Source: Longirhabdus pacifica
GTDB taxonomy: Bacteria > Bacillota > Bacilli > Paenibacillales > DSM-105158
DNA length: 64,000 nt
Reading direction: 5' to 3'
Assembly (NCBI RefSeq): GCF_004115085.1
Contig: NZ_QXJP01000003.1
Span: forward strand, 186,001-250,000
Shown here: piece after piece, positions 36,687-45,367 of the stretch
Position numbering within the stretch: the stretch's first letter is position 1
Layout of the letters: each line of letters opens with the position of its first letter
Made by a program: the position numbers and the translations under genes
The notes under the pieces: model-generated
The model's database searches: none
What the model saw: only the letters and a program-made list of their open reading frames with translations
What the model was told of the DNA's origin: nothing

Positions 36687-37961
36687 ATGTTCAGAATAAT
36701 ATTGGTATGTTTGCTCATGCTACTATTAATGCCTTTATCTAGCGGGGACAGCTTGCAAGCATGGCAAAAGCAAATCTATGACCATACCGAATCATTCCCT
36801 CACGCTGCTCTATACACGCTACAGCAAGATGAATTGCTTATGCAAGAGATGGTGTCCATGCAATCACAACACTACAAAACCGAGCCAGAACCTTACACCA
36901 CAAGCGCACAATTCATTGCTGTCGGTGATATTATGATGCACAGCCCCCAAGTGCCTAGTGGCTATGATGCCGCTACAGATACGTATCAATTCGATGCTTT
37001 TTTTCGTGAAGTCGCTCCCATTTTAAAAGAAGGGGACTGGGTGTATGGAAATTTGGAAACGCCACTGGCAGGCAGAGAAAGAGGCTTTCATGGCTATCCA
37101 CTCTTTAATGCACCAGATGAACTTGCAGATGCGCTTAAACAAAGTGGATTCACGGTGCTCTCCACTGCAAATAATCACAGTTTAGATCAAGGTATAGAAG
37201 GTTTGCGGCGAACGTTGGAGCAATTACAGGATAAAGAACTCACAGCGATTGGCACTCACTTGTCGTTAGAAGATGCCAACGACATCACATTTATCAAACA
37301 ACATGACATCAACATGGCCTTTCTCAGCTACACTTATGGAACAAATGGCATTCCTATTCCAGAGGAGATGGCGTATGCGGTACAACTCATAGAGGAAGAA
37401 CGCATTATACAGCACATACAAACGGCAGTAGCACAACAGGCAGATGTGGTTACTGTAGCCCTTCACTTCGGTGCAGAGTACGTCAGAGAACCTTCAGAAG
37501 CGCAAAAAGAACTTGCACATCGCTTCATCCAAGCTGGAGCAGATATCATCTTAGGCAGTCATCCCCATGTCGTTCACCCTTATGAAGTTGTCACAACGAC
37601 AGATGAGGATGGGCATCCTCGTGAAGGGATCATTCTTTATTCCCTCGGTAATTTCATTTCCAATCAAGGTCCTGCACAAGGCACGCCGATGTATACCGAT
37701 GTGGGCATTATCTTTAACATCACAATAGAAAAAAGCTTCCCTGACCACACCATCACATTTCCTACCATTGAAAGTATTCCGACTTGGGTTCATAAATTTT
37801 ACGATAATGGAAAAAGGCAGTACCGTGTTCTACCGATAGAAACATTTCTCGCTAACAAAGATGATTCTTTCTTAAGGGAAGATGAGTACACCTTGATGGA
37901 ACGTTATATGAAGGAAATGGATGAGCATGTACACCAATACATACTGGAAACTCCGCAGTAA
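36687..37961 (+). CDS. CapA-family (poly-gamma-glutamate synthesis type) exported metallophosphatase-like protein
   Basis: A 424-residue extracytoplasmic protein of the PGA_cap/CapA family. An N-terminal signal-type helix (about 2-17, no downstream lipobox) precedes the domain with AVGDIMMHSP, GNLETPLAG, TANNHSLDQG, ALHFGAEYV and GSHPHVVHPYEV, which together form the calcineurin-like metal site. Related proteins act in poly-glutamate capsule synthesis, but no capBC partners are nearby, so the role is open. ATG at 36687 after TTGGAGG. A 7-bp-stem hairpin (37995-38015) lies between it and the convergent YfmR-type gene. Confidence 0.88.
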   Translation: MFRIILVCLLMLLLMPLSSGDSLQAWQKQIYDHTESFPHAALYTLQQDELLMQEMVSMQSQHYKTEPEPYTTSAQFIAVGDIMMHSPQVPSGYDAATDTYQFDAFFREVAPILKEGDWVYGNLETPLAGRERGFHGYPLFNAPDELADALKQSGFTVLSTANNHSLDQGIEGLRRTLEQLQDKELTAIGTHLSLEDANDITFIKQHDINMAFLSYTYGTNGIPIPEEMAYAVQLIEEERIIQHIQTAVAQQADVVTVALHFGAEYVREPSEAQKELAHRFIQAGADIILGSHPHVVHPYEVVTTTDEDGHPREGIILYSLGNFISNQGPAQGTPMYTDVGIIFNITIEKSFPDHTITFPTIESIPTWVHKFYDNGKRQYRVLPIETFLANKDDSFLREDEYTLMERYMKEMDEHVHQYILETPQ

Positions 37962-38037
37962 TGAAGTGTATGCGGCGGAAGTTGCTACCTACTGCATACA
38001 GTGATGGGCTGTATGACAGTAGTCACATCTCATCAGA

Positions 38038-39948
38038 TTACTTTTTTTCTATTTCTTCTATTTTCAGTGACAGTTCCGTCCACCTGTCCATTACTTTTTC
38101 CAACTGTCCCTCCGCTTCTTGTAATGTCAAAAATCGATCATTCACCATTTCACTATTACTCCCTGCATCCGCAATTTCTTGCTGCAATGCTTGAATGCGC
38201 TCTTCTAAATTAGTGATGACATCTTCGATTTCGTTCCATTCTTGCTGCTCTTTATATGACATCTTTACTTGCTTACTCCTGCTGCTTGACTTCTCCACCT
38301 TATTGTCCTGCTGTGACTGTGCTTCTTTGGCTTTTTGTTCTTGTTGTTTTATTTGCTTTTGCTGTTCCATGTAAGTGGAATAATTGCCTTGGAAGGTCGT
38401 GATTTTCCCTTCACCTTCAAAACAAAGCAGTTGATCGACAACACGGTCCAAGAAGTAACGATCATGCGAAACCGTAATGACGACGCCTGGGAAATTTTCT
38501 AAATAATCTTCTAAAATCATTAACGTCTGAATGTCCAAGTCATTCGTCGGCTCATCTAAAAATAAAACGTTCGGTTCACTCATTAAAATACGAAGCAAAT
38601 GTAATCGACGTCGTTCTCCACCAGAACATTTACGCACTAACGTCCACTGCATACTGCGAGGGAACAGAAATCTTTCCAACATTTGTTCCGCTGTTATCTT
38701 CTTCCCATCACTACTCGTGATCGCTTCTGCTTGCTCACGTATATATTCAATCACTTTCATATCCTCATCTATAGGGTCATGCTGCTGCGTATAGTAGCCA
38801 ATTTTCACCGTTTCCCCTATGATGACATTGCCTTCATCTGGAGCCGTTTTCCCTGCTAACAGATGCAATAACGTCGATTTTCCGATACCGTTACGTCCAA
38901 TAATGCCCAGCCGCTCGCCAGGAACGATCAAATAACTTAAATCAGCAATGAGCTTCTTCTCTCCATAGGACTTAGAGATATGTTCTAATGATATGACTTT
39001 CTTCCCTAATCGACTTGAACCTGTCACCACTTCAATGTTGTCGTTTGCTTTACTAGGGGCATTTGCTTGCAACGCATGCACACGGTCAATTCGCGCTTTT
39101 TGCTTCGTCGTTCTCGCCTTCGCTCCTCGTCGCAACCATGCTAATTCACGGCGCAATACATTTTGCCGTTTACTCTCTTGCTGTGCCTCTATTTCTTCTC
39201 GCTCCGCTTTCTTCTCCAAAAACACTTCATAATTACCACTGTACGTATACAACTTTCCTTGATCTAATTCAAATATGTCACTCGTCACCCGATTGAGAAA
39301 ATAACGATCATGTGTGACCATCATTAATGCGCCTTGGTATTGAGCTAAGTAAGACTCAAGCCAAGCAATCGTATCATTATCCAGATGGTTGGTAGGCTCA
39401 TCGAGTAGCAATAAATCCGCAGGTTGAATCAAGGCTCTAGCGATGGCCACTTTTTTCTGCTGTCCACCAGACAGTTCCGAGACCGCTTGATTCAACTTCG
39501 TAATCCCTAAGCGGTTTAAAACCATTTTTGCCGTCGTATGCACTTCCCACGCATCCGCATTCTCTATGTTTTGCATCGCACTGTACAAGGCGGTTTGTTT
39601 ACGTTCATCGTTTGGATCACTTTCCAATGCTTGCTGCGCTTGTTCGTACGCTCTAATGAGCCCCATGACTGGAGACTGTCCATCATACACGTGCGCTAAC
39701 ACCGTCTCTCCTTGCTTAAAAAGGGGCTGCTGTGGTAAATACTCGATATGAAATTGATTGGCATGGATGATGTCTCCACCTTCGATACTGTCCTGCCCAG
39801 CTAGCACTTTCAATAAACTGGACTTACCCGTTCCGTTCACCCCAATAAGACCAATACGTTGTTTGGCTGAGATGGCAAAAGAGATGGCATCAAATAACAC
39901 CTTTTCGCCGTATGATTTTTTAATGTGTTCAACAGATAATATACTCAC
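38038..39948 (-). CDS. ABC-F ATPase, YfmR/Uup type
   Basis: A ribosome-associated ABC-F protein with no membrane domain. Two ABC cassettes are present: GVNGTGKSSLLK with LSGGQQKKVAIARAL and LLLDEPTNHLD, then GRNGIGKSTLLH with CSGGERRRLHLLR and LFLDEPTNDLD. The linker between them contacts the peptidyl-tRNA site in this class. A C-terminal coiled coil (about 535-636) is the Uup/YfmR hallmark. YfmR helps ribosomes stalled on difficult sequences, overlapping with EF-P. GTG start at 39946-39948, 8 nt after AGGAG; 17 nt after the RNase H gene. Confidence 0.9.
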   Translation of the reverse strand: MSILSVEHIKKSYGEKVLFDAISFAISAKQRIGLIGVNGTGKSSLLKVLAGQDSIEGGDIIHANQFHIEYLPQQPLFKQGETVLAHVYDGQSPVMGLIRAYEQAQQALESDPNDERKQTALYSAMQNIENADAWEVHTTAKMVLNRLGITKLNQAVSELSGGQQKKVAIARALIQPADLLLLDEPTNHLDNDTIAWLESYLAQYQGALMMVTHDRYFLNRVTSDIFELDQGKLYTYSGNYEVFLEKKAEREEIEAQQESKRQNVLRRELAWLRRGAKARTTKQKARIDRVHALQANAPSKANDNIEVVTGSSRLGKKVISLEHISKSYGEKKLIADLSYLIVPGERLGIIGRNGIGKSTLLHLLAGKTAPDEGNVIIGETVKIGYYTQQHDPIDEDMKVIEYIREQAEAITSSDGKKITAEQMLERFLFPRSMQWTLVRKCSGGERRRLHLLRILMSEPNVLFLDEPTNDLDIQTLMILEDYLENFPGVVITVSHDRYFLDRVVDQLLCFEGEGKITTFQGNYSTYMEQQKQIKQQEQKAKEAQSQQDNKVEKSSSRSKQVKMSYKEQQEWNEIEDVITNLEERIQALQQEIADAGSNSEMVNDRFLTLQEAEGQLEKVMDRWTELSLKIEEIEKK

Positions 39949-39965
39949 TGTCTGCTCTCCTCTGC

Positions 39966-40613
39966 TTATTTTCTGCCAAAATCTGCTTTAATTTCTCCCC
40001 AAACTTCGGTGTTCCATTTCAGCACTTTGTTGTTGTACGTATTGTTTTGCAACCAGCGCACTGCACGATCTGTTAAATCCCATATTTCTTTCGTAGATTC
40101 ATCTCGAACGAGGCTGGAAGCTACTTTCTTCTGTTTAAGCCAACTGAGCGCTGTTCTGGAGTCAGTATACACCGTTTTATCACTATGTTGCTGCTGTAAA
40201 TAAGCTAAACCATGAACAATAGCGATAAATTCACCTAAATTGTTCGTGCCTTTATCAATGGGACCATGGTAAAACAGCACTTCCCCAGTTTGCGTATCGA
40301 CCCCTTTATATTCGACAATACCTGGATTGCCACGACAACCGACGTCCACACTAATACTGTTCATATCTACTTCTTCTGCAAACAGCTCTGTTTGGGACGC
40401 TTTCCCTTGCTTGGATTTCGCCTGTTGCGTATTTCCTTTGCCCCAATACGCTTTCCATCCATCCTGATAAGCTTTCTCTGCTTCTGCTAGCGAAGGAAAG
40501 GACTTGTATTTCGCTTGCGTATAGTTGTTCACCTGCTGCTGACACTCAGCCCATGTCTTATATACACCAGGCTGTTTCCCTTCCCATACGACATAAAACT
40601 TTGATTTTGCCAT
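39966..40613 (-). CDS. Ribonuclease H1 with N-terminal viroplasmin (hybrid-binding) domain
   Basis: Degrades RNA in RNA-DNA hybrids. The N-terminal hybrid-binding domain (KSKFYVVWEGKQPGVYKTW, 1-45) joins the catalytic domain by a linker. It closely matches Bacillus halodurans RNase H: catalytic acids in SVDVGCRGNPG, GTNNLGEF, VYTDSRTA and the final EIKADFGRK are all present. The 215-residue form starts at ATG 40611-40613, after AAGGTGATGGG. It lies between two ABC-F genes in the same direction. Confidence 0.94.
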   Translation of the reverse strand: MAKSKFYVVWEGKQPGVYKTWAECQQQVNNYTQAKYKSFPSLAEAEKAYQDGWKAYWGKGNTQQAKSKQGKASQTELFAEEVDMNSISVDVGCRGNPGIVEYKGVDTQTGEVLFYHGPIDKGTNNLGEFIAIVHGLAYLQQQHSDKTVYTDSRTALSWLKQKKVASSLVRDESTKEIWDLTDRAVRWLQNNTYNNKVLKWNTEVWGEIKADFGRK

Positions 40614-40649
40614 CCCATCACCTTTCATCTTTAACGATTATTCCTGTTC

Positions 40650-42209
40650 CTACTGCTGTTCTAGCTGGTGTGCCCACTCTTCCACGTTCCATACTTTTGT
40701 AACCCAATCTTGGTAAAAGTCAGGTTCGTGACAAACGAGAACGACAGTGCCTTTGAACGCTTTTAACGCACGCTTCAATTCTTCTTTCGCTGTCACATCC
40801 AAGTGATTCGTCGGTTCGTCAAATACGAGCCAATTGCTTTCATTTTGCATCAATTTACATAGCCTTACTTTCGCCTGCTCACCACCGCTCAATTGACTCA
40901 TCGGACGAGAGATGTGTTCGTTTTTCAAACCGCAATGTGCCAATGCTGCACGGACTTGATGTTGATCTAGATGTGGAAATTCATCCCATACATCTTCAAT
41001 CGGCGTCTTATGGTCTGCTTTCACTTCTTGTTCGAAATAAGCAGGTACGAGGAAGTCCCCAAGTTCTACTGCTCCTGATACCGGTTCGATTTTGCCTAAC
41101 ATCGTTTTGAGTAACGTAGATTTCCCGACCCCATTACAGCCGACAATCGCTACTTTCTCCCCGCGTTCCAGTGTCGTGTTCATTTTCGGTAACAACGCAT
41201 GCGTATACCCGATTTCTAAATCTTTCGCTTCAAAAACGTAGCGGCTACTCGCACGAGTTTCTTTGAATTCGAATGTCGGTTTCATCGCATTTTCTGGGCG
41301 ATCGATTCGCTCTAGTCGATCCAACTGCTTCTGACGACTTTTTGCTCGTCCTGTCGTGGAATATCTCGCTTTATTTTTAGCGATAAAATCTTCCTGCTTT
41401 TTAATGAAGTCTTGCTGTTTTTGGTACGCATTCAAATGTTGGTTTTTGTGCAATTCTGCTAGTTCCAAAAATTTATCGTACGTCGCTTTATAGCGGCTAA
41501 GTTTAGAAAATTCTAAGTGAAAAATAACGTCGGTGACGCCATTCATGAATTCCGTATCATGAGAAATAAGGATAAAGGCATGTGGGTAGCTTTTCAAGTA
41601 ATCGCTAAGCCAGCGAATATGCTCTACATCTAAATAGTTGGTCGGCTCATCCAGCAATAATACTTTTGGCTTCTCCAGCAATAACTTGGCAAGCAATACT
41701 TTCGTACGCTGTCCACCGCTGAGTGCCGCTACATCACGATCCAATCCTACGGCATCCAATCCAAGTCCACGCGCTGCCTCTTCTACTTTGACATCTAGTT
41801 CATAGAAACCTGCATTTTCGAGGTATTCTTGCAGCTCCCCCATTTGCTCTAGTAATTGCTCTAATTCCTCTGGTGTAGCAGAACCCATTTGTTCTGTGAC
41901 AGCATTCAATTCTTTTTCCTTCTCTAACAGTGGCATGAAAGCTTCTCGCAGTACTTCGCGCATACTTTTGCCTGGTGTAAGTACGGTATGTTGATCTAAG
42001 TAACCGTAATGTACGCCAGGTGTCCACTCCACTCTGCCTGTGTCGTAAATGACTTGTCCTGTAATGATGTTCATGAGTGTAGACTTACCCACACCATTCG
42101 CACCCACTAATCCCACGTGCTCCCCTTCTAATAAGCGGAATGAAACTTCTTTAAATAACGTTCTTTCTCCAAATGTATGACTTAATTTTTCTACAGATAA
42201 TAAACTCAT
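40650..42209 (-). CDS. ABC-F ATPase (second, shorter type)
   Basis: Two ATP-binding cassettes in 519 residues: GANGVGKSTLMN with LSGGQRTKVLLAKLL and LLLDEPTNYLD, then GCNGVGKSTLLK with LSGGEQAKVRLC and VFDEPTNHLD. The inter-domain linker (about 240-300, with ARYSTTGRAKSRQKQLDR) is the ribosome-contacting arm of ABC-F proteins. No membrane part is present. It lacks the C-terminal coiled coil of its neighbour. Whether it is a housekeeping factor or an antibiotic-protection type cannot be told. AAGGAG is 12 nt before the ATG. Confidence 0.88.
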   Translation of the reverse strand: MSLLSVEKLSHTFGERTLFKEVSFRLLEGEHVGLVGANGVGKSTLMNIITGQVIYDTGRVEWTPGVHYGYLDQHTVLTPGKSMREVLREAFMPLLEKEKELNAVTEQMGSATPEELEQLLEQMGELQEYLENAGFYELDVKVEEAARGLGLDAVGLDRDVAALSGGQRTKVLLAKLLLEKPKVLLLDEPTNYLDVEHIRWLSDYLKSYPHAFILISHDTEFMNGVTDVIFHLEFSKLSRYKATYDKFLELAELHKNQHLNAYQKQQDFIKKQEDFIAKNKARYSTTGRAKSRQKQLDRLERIDRPENAMKPTFEFKETRASSRYVFEAKDLEIGYTHALLPKMNTTLERGEKVAIVGCNGVGKSTLLKTMLGKIEPVSGAVELGDFLVPAYFEQEVKADHKTPIEDVWDEFPHLDQHQVRAALAHCGLKNEHISRPMSQLSGGEQAKVRLCKLMQNESNWLVFDEPTNHLDVTAKEELKRALKAFKGTVVLVCHEPDFYQDWVTKVWNVEEWAHQLEQQ

Positions 42210-42310
42210 GTTACGTTTTAGCTCCTTACTTTATGTGAATGGTATTTTTAGTGTATTTATTGTACGTATCATCCTTCATTTTATAATGTATTGCGGTAGA
42301 TGTACATAAC

Positions 42311-42387
42311 AAAAAGACCACTTTGGGTAGTGGTCTTGGCAACATATAAAAAAAATCTCGAATTGCAGCGAGCGCAATTCGAGATTT
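42311..42387 (-). terminator. Tandem terminators of the flagellin gene
   Basis: Two intrinsic terminators follow hag. The first has a perfect 14-bp stem (42353-42366 with 42374-42387) and an eight-T tail. The second has a 9-bp stem (42314-42322 with 42329-42337) and five T. Double terminators suit a very highly transcribed gene. Confidence 0.92.
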
Positions 42388-42409
42388 TGTAATGCGAGTT
42401 GGATCAATA

Positions 42410-43510
42410 TTATCCAAGCAATTGAAGAACACCTTGAGGTAATTGGTTTGCTTGAGCAAGCATAGCTTGACCAGCTTGTACCAAAATACTTTGTTTTGTG
42501 TACTCCATCATTTCAGCAGCCATGTCTACGTCACGGATACGAGACTCAGCAGCAGTTAAGTTTTCAGAAGCTGTGCTTAAGTTGTTGATTGTATGCTCTA
42601 AACGGTTTTGGTTTGCACCAAGTTTTGCACGCTCAGCGGAGATATTATTGATAGCATTTGTAATATCTTCTAATGCTGCTTCAGCATTAGCTGCTGTAGA
42701 AATATCAATACTATCTACTCCAAGTGCAGAAGTGTCAATATCATTAATATTTAATTTCATTGTTTGTCCACTGTTAGCACCTATTTGGAACGTTAATGCT
42801 TTAGAATCATCAACTGTAATGGTTCCAGTACCTGCAGTAACAGCATTTGCAGCATTATCCCAACTAAATTCTAGTCCGTTTATAGTTACAGTCCCTTCAG
42901 GTGTAGCATTTACATCAATTGAAGCTGACCCAATTGTGGTTGTACCATCTTTTATCTCAATATCAAATTCCCCTGTGGTTGTACCGGCCTTAACTTCAAA
43001 AGCGTAAGTCCCAGCGTCCAGATTAACACCATATGCATCAGAAGAAAGTGTCACATTTGTACTAGCTATGGTTCCAGTGATATCTAGAGCCAAATCACCG
43101 TTAAGCAATTTTTTAGTATTGAATTCTGCATTTTCAGAGATTCTATCGATTTCATCTTTCAACTCATCAATTTCTAATTGAAGACTAGCACGATCGTCGT
43201 CTGTATTTGTGTCATTGATTGCTTGAACAGATAGTTCACGCATACGCTGTAGCATGCTATGTACTTCGTCCATGTTAGCCTCAGCAGTTTGGATTAAAGA
43301 AATTCCGTCTAAAGAGTTCTTCTCAGCCATGTCCAAACCTTTGATTTGAGCACGCATTTTTTCGGAGATTGCAAGACCTGCTGCATCGTCTCCTGCACGG
43401 TTGATACGGTAACCTGAAGATAACTTCTCCAAAGATTTACCGATTGCTGTGTTGTTTCTTCCTAATTGGTTTTGCGTGTTTAATGCACTGATATTGTGGT
43501 TAATTCTCAT
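42410..43510 (-). CDS. hag: Flagellin
   Basis: The filament subunit, exported through the flagellar hook. The 366 residues have the conserved D0/D1 termini (MRINHNISALNTQNQLGRNN, LEKLSSGYRINRAGDDAAG at the start; SILVQAGQAMLAQANQ, LPQGVLQLLG at the end). A Thr/Gly/Asp-rich variable centre (about 150-265) is surface exposed and longer than in B. subtilis Hag. The ATG has AAGGAGG 10 nt upstream, within a CsrA-type hairpin. csrA and fliW lie directly upstream, forming the Hag-FliW-CsrA feedback circuit. Confidence 0.97.
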   Translation of the reverse strand: MRINHNISALNTQNQLGRNNTAIGKSLEKLSSGYRINRAGDDAAGLAISEKMRAQIKGLDMAEKNSLDGISLIQTAEANMDEVHSMLQRMRELSVQAINDTNTDDDRASLQLEIDELKDEIDRISENAEFNTKKLLNGDLALDITGTIASTNVTLSSDAYGVNLDAGTYAFEVKAGTTTGEFDIEIKDGTTTIGSASIDVNATPEGTVTINGLEFSWDNAANAVTAGTGTITVDDSKALTFQIGANSGQTMKLNINDIDTSALGVDSIDISTAANAEAALEDITNAINNISAERAKLGANQNRLEHTINNLSTASENLTAAESRIRDVDMAAEMMEYTKQSILVQAGQAMLAQANQLPQGVLQLLG

Positions 43511-43514
43511 GATA

Positions 43515-43548
43515 TTATTTCCTCCTTGAAATAAATTACATCCTTGTA
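43515..43548 (-). promoter_or_regulatory. Two CsrA-binding hairpins in the hag leader
   Basis: On the minus strand TACA-AGGA-TGTA (43537-43548) presents GGA in a tight loop. TTATTTC-AAGGAG-GAAATAA (43515-43534) places the Shine-Dalgarno sequence in a second hairpin loop. These match the two CsrA sites known in the B. subtilis hag leader. CsrA binding would block ribosome loading until FliW removes it. Confidence 0.85.
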
Positions 43549-43594
43549 TTTGACACGACGCTAGGTCGGCCGCCCCACGCCTTGCCTACTATAT

Positions 43595-43623
43595 ATATCG
43601 GAGGAAGACTTTCATTTGTTTTA
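43595..43623 (-). promoter_or_regulatory. SigD-type flagellar promoter of hag
   Basis: On the minus strand TAAA (43620-43623) and TCCGATAT (43595-43602) resemble the SigD elements TAAA and GCCGATAT. The spacing of 17 is slightly longer than the usual 14-16. The position, about 80 nt before the hag ATG, leaves room for the CsrA hairpins in the leader. Confidence 0.7.
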
Positions 43624-43691
43624 TCTATTTTCTCTTGATTATCGCTGAAATTAGCGAAATTTTGCTTTTTATACCGCTTTTATGACACCAT

Positions 43692-43931
43692 TTAGCTTTT
43701 TTTCTCGTTTTTTCGCATCCAATCGGCAAATTTACTACCTAATTTATGTTTCGTTGCTGCTTCTTTGTTCGCTTTTTGTATTTCTACGTATACTTCTTTG
43801 CGGTAGATGTCTACTTGTTTTGGAGCTTTCACTCCCAATTTCACATTATTTCCGTCTGTTTCTAGTACAAATAACTCGATATCATTGCCGATAACGATAG
43901 ATTCTCCTATTTTACGTGTCAAGACAAGCAT
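43692..43931 (-). CDS. csrA: Translational regulator CsrA
   Basis: A 79-residue dimeric RNA-binding repressor that recognises GGA loops. MLVLTRKIGESIVIGNDIEL and VKLGVKAPKQVDIYRKEVY are the conserved core, with the long C-terminal tail of Bacillus CsrA. The ATG overlaps the fliW stop (TAATG), so CsrA and its antagonist are made together. The target hag is 181 nt downstream. Confidence 0.97.
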   Translation of the reverse strand: MLVLTRKIGESIVIGNDIELFVLETDGNNVKLGVKAPKQVDIYRKEVYVEIQKANKEAATKHKLGSKFADWMRKNEKKS

Positions 43932-44353
43932 TATTTGACACCCCCATGTGGCAACTCTACTGGAAAAGGTTGTTTTGATATGTATGAGCTTTGATGTAAG
44001 ATATGTTGCTTGCCACATTTTTGATTCATATTGATAATGATTGGTGCTAATAGATTAACAGTAGATTGCGCTAATGTTTCTCCCATGGTGATGATAGTAA
44101 ATATGTATACGTCCTCTGCATTGGTTGCTTGTACTTCTTGTAGGACTTCAGAAGATAAGTCTAGTTTATAGTCTGGGAATAGTAGGAATGGGTTCGTAAG
44201 TAATAGTGTGATCTCCCCTTCTGTTTCTTGTAAGTCATAGAAAGGTAGATCCCGCTCCACTTGTGTCAGTTCAAACTGTCTACAATGTTCAAACCCTGGT
44301 ACCCCGTTAGGAAAAGTGATGATATGTGGTGTATTGCTTTCATAATTCGTCAT
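43931..44353 (-). CDS. fliW: Flagellar assembly factor FliW
   Basis: FliW binds flagellin, and when flagellin is depleted it binds CsrA and relieves hag repression. The 140-residue protein has ITFPNGVPGFEHCRQFEL and TTLMGETLAQSTVNLLAPI-like sequence (here IITMGETLAQSTVN) typical of the family. GGAG lies about 9 nt before the ATG. It is coupled to csrA. No other flagellar genes are in the window. Confidence 0.95.
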   Translation of the reverse strand: MTNYESNTPHIITFPNGVPGFEHCRQFELTQVERDLPFYDLQETEGEITLLLTNPFLLFPDYKLDLSSEVLQEVQATNAEDVYIFTIITMGETLAQSTVNLLAPIIINMNQKCGKQHILHQSSYISKQPFPVELPHGGVK

Positions 44354-44544
44354 AGATTATCTACTCCATTCTGTTGTTCTTATTTTTTAATATAATCTAC
44401 ATGGCGGGGATGGGCAAGTTGGGAATGGAGAATTTTAGGGAAAATGTTCGAAGTTTTGCTTTTGGAATAATAGACCGATTAACTAAGCTATCTAAACTGC
44501 TCACTACACTATGTCAGATAAAAATAGCTTGTACCTGTTAATCA

Positions 44545-44832
44545 TCATTGAAATTGCACCTCATTCAAGACATCTTGCTTTAATATTGGTTTTAAAGCAT
44601 TCACAGTGACCAAATCAACTTTTTTATTAAATAAAGATTCTAAATAATCTTTCAGATCAAAAAATAAGAATCCAACAGGTTTATAGAACTCAACCAAAAT
44701 ATCTATGTCACTTTCACTGTGGTGTTCGTTTCTAGCGTAGGAACCAAACAAACCGATTTTATTTACGAAAAAATGCTCATACAAATGGTTTTTTTGTTCC
44801 TTAAGGATTTTCTCGATATCTTTTTTCTCCAT
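44545..44832 (-). CDS. MNT-type nucleotidyltransferase (MntA-like antitoxin)
   Basis: A 95-residue minimal nucleotidyltransferase. GLFGSYARNEHHSESDIDIL carries the GSx10DxD active site of MNT proteins, which AMPylate a partner HEPN toxin in HEPN-MNT modules. No intact HEPN gene is adjacent. A 15-codon frame overlapping its stop reads MMINRYKLFLSDIV before a TAG and may be the remains of one. AGGAGGG precedes the ATG. Confidence 0.85.
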   Translation of the reverse strand: MEKKDIEKILKEQKNHLYEHFFVNKIGLFGSYARNEHHSESDIDILVEFYKPVGFLFFDLKDYLESLFNKKVDLVTVNALKPILKQDVLNEVQFQ

Positions 44833-44896
44833 TTAGAACCCTCCTTTTGTGTTACTATCATTATATACCAGTGATGAACTTTTTGAACCGTTAACA

Positions 44897-45328
44897 CTAA
44901 CACTCAACATAAAATGGATGCTTACTTCTATCTAGTGCGTATTCTATCCTTTGTCTGAAGTTTTTCCAAGTTACCATGTTTAAAGCTTGCTCCATGGGAT
45001 AAAATCCTACTTCTAAACTTTCAGGAGAAGGGGTACATTGTCCGCCAATGGGCTTAGCTAAAAACAGCATGTTACAAATGCTCTTTTCAACATTTTGGAA
45101 TATGCCGCAAAACTGTAAAACTTCTACATCTATACCGCTTTCCTCTTTCGTTTCCCTTATCGCAGCATCTTGTAAGGACTCCCCTTCTTCCACTTGTCCT
45201 CCGGGCATCTCCCATCCTCTTCGAGGCCCTTTAATCAGCAACAATTCATTTTGTGTATTGATGACAATGGTTGATGCAGAAACAATATGCTTCGGTATTT
45301 GATATGGTGTTGGTGCTTTCCTATCCAT
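44897..45328 (-). CDS. NUDIX hydrolase
   Basis: A cytoplasmic 143-residue pyrophosphohydrolase. The Nudix box is intact: GGQVEEGESLQDAAIRETKE followed by ESGI, with the metal-binding REtkEE core. The substrate is unknown; the simple domain suits nucleotide house-cleaning (MutT/ADP-ribose-like). ATG at 45326-45328 with AAGGGGGG 8 nt upstream. It follows an MFS exporter by 39 nt in the same direction. Confidence 0.88.
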   Translation of the reverse strand: MDRKAPTPYQIPKHIVSASTIVINTQNELLLIKGPRRGWEMPGGQVEEGESLQDAAIRETKEESGIDVEVLQFCGIFQNVEKSICNMLFLAKPIGGQCTPSPESLEVGFYPMEQALNMVTWKNFRQRIEYALDRSKHPFYVEC

Positions 45329-45367
45329 GAGCAAGCCCCCCTTCCTTTCTTTACGATTTAAAATACA

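Noticed and set aside
42226-42459. 77-codon minus-strand frame over the hag terminators
   Set aside because: It runs through two strong terminator hairpins and overlaps the hag 3' end in another frame.
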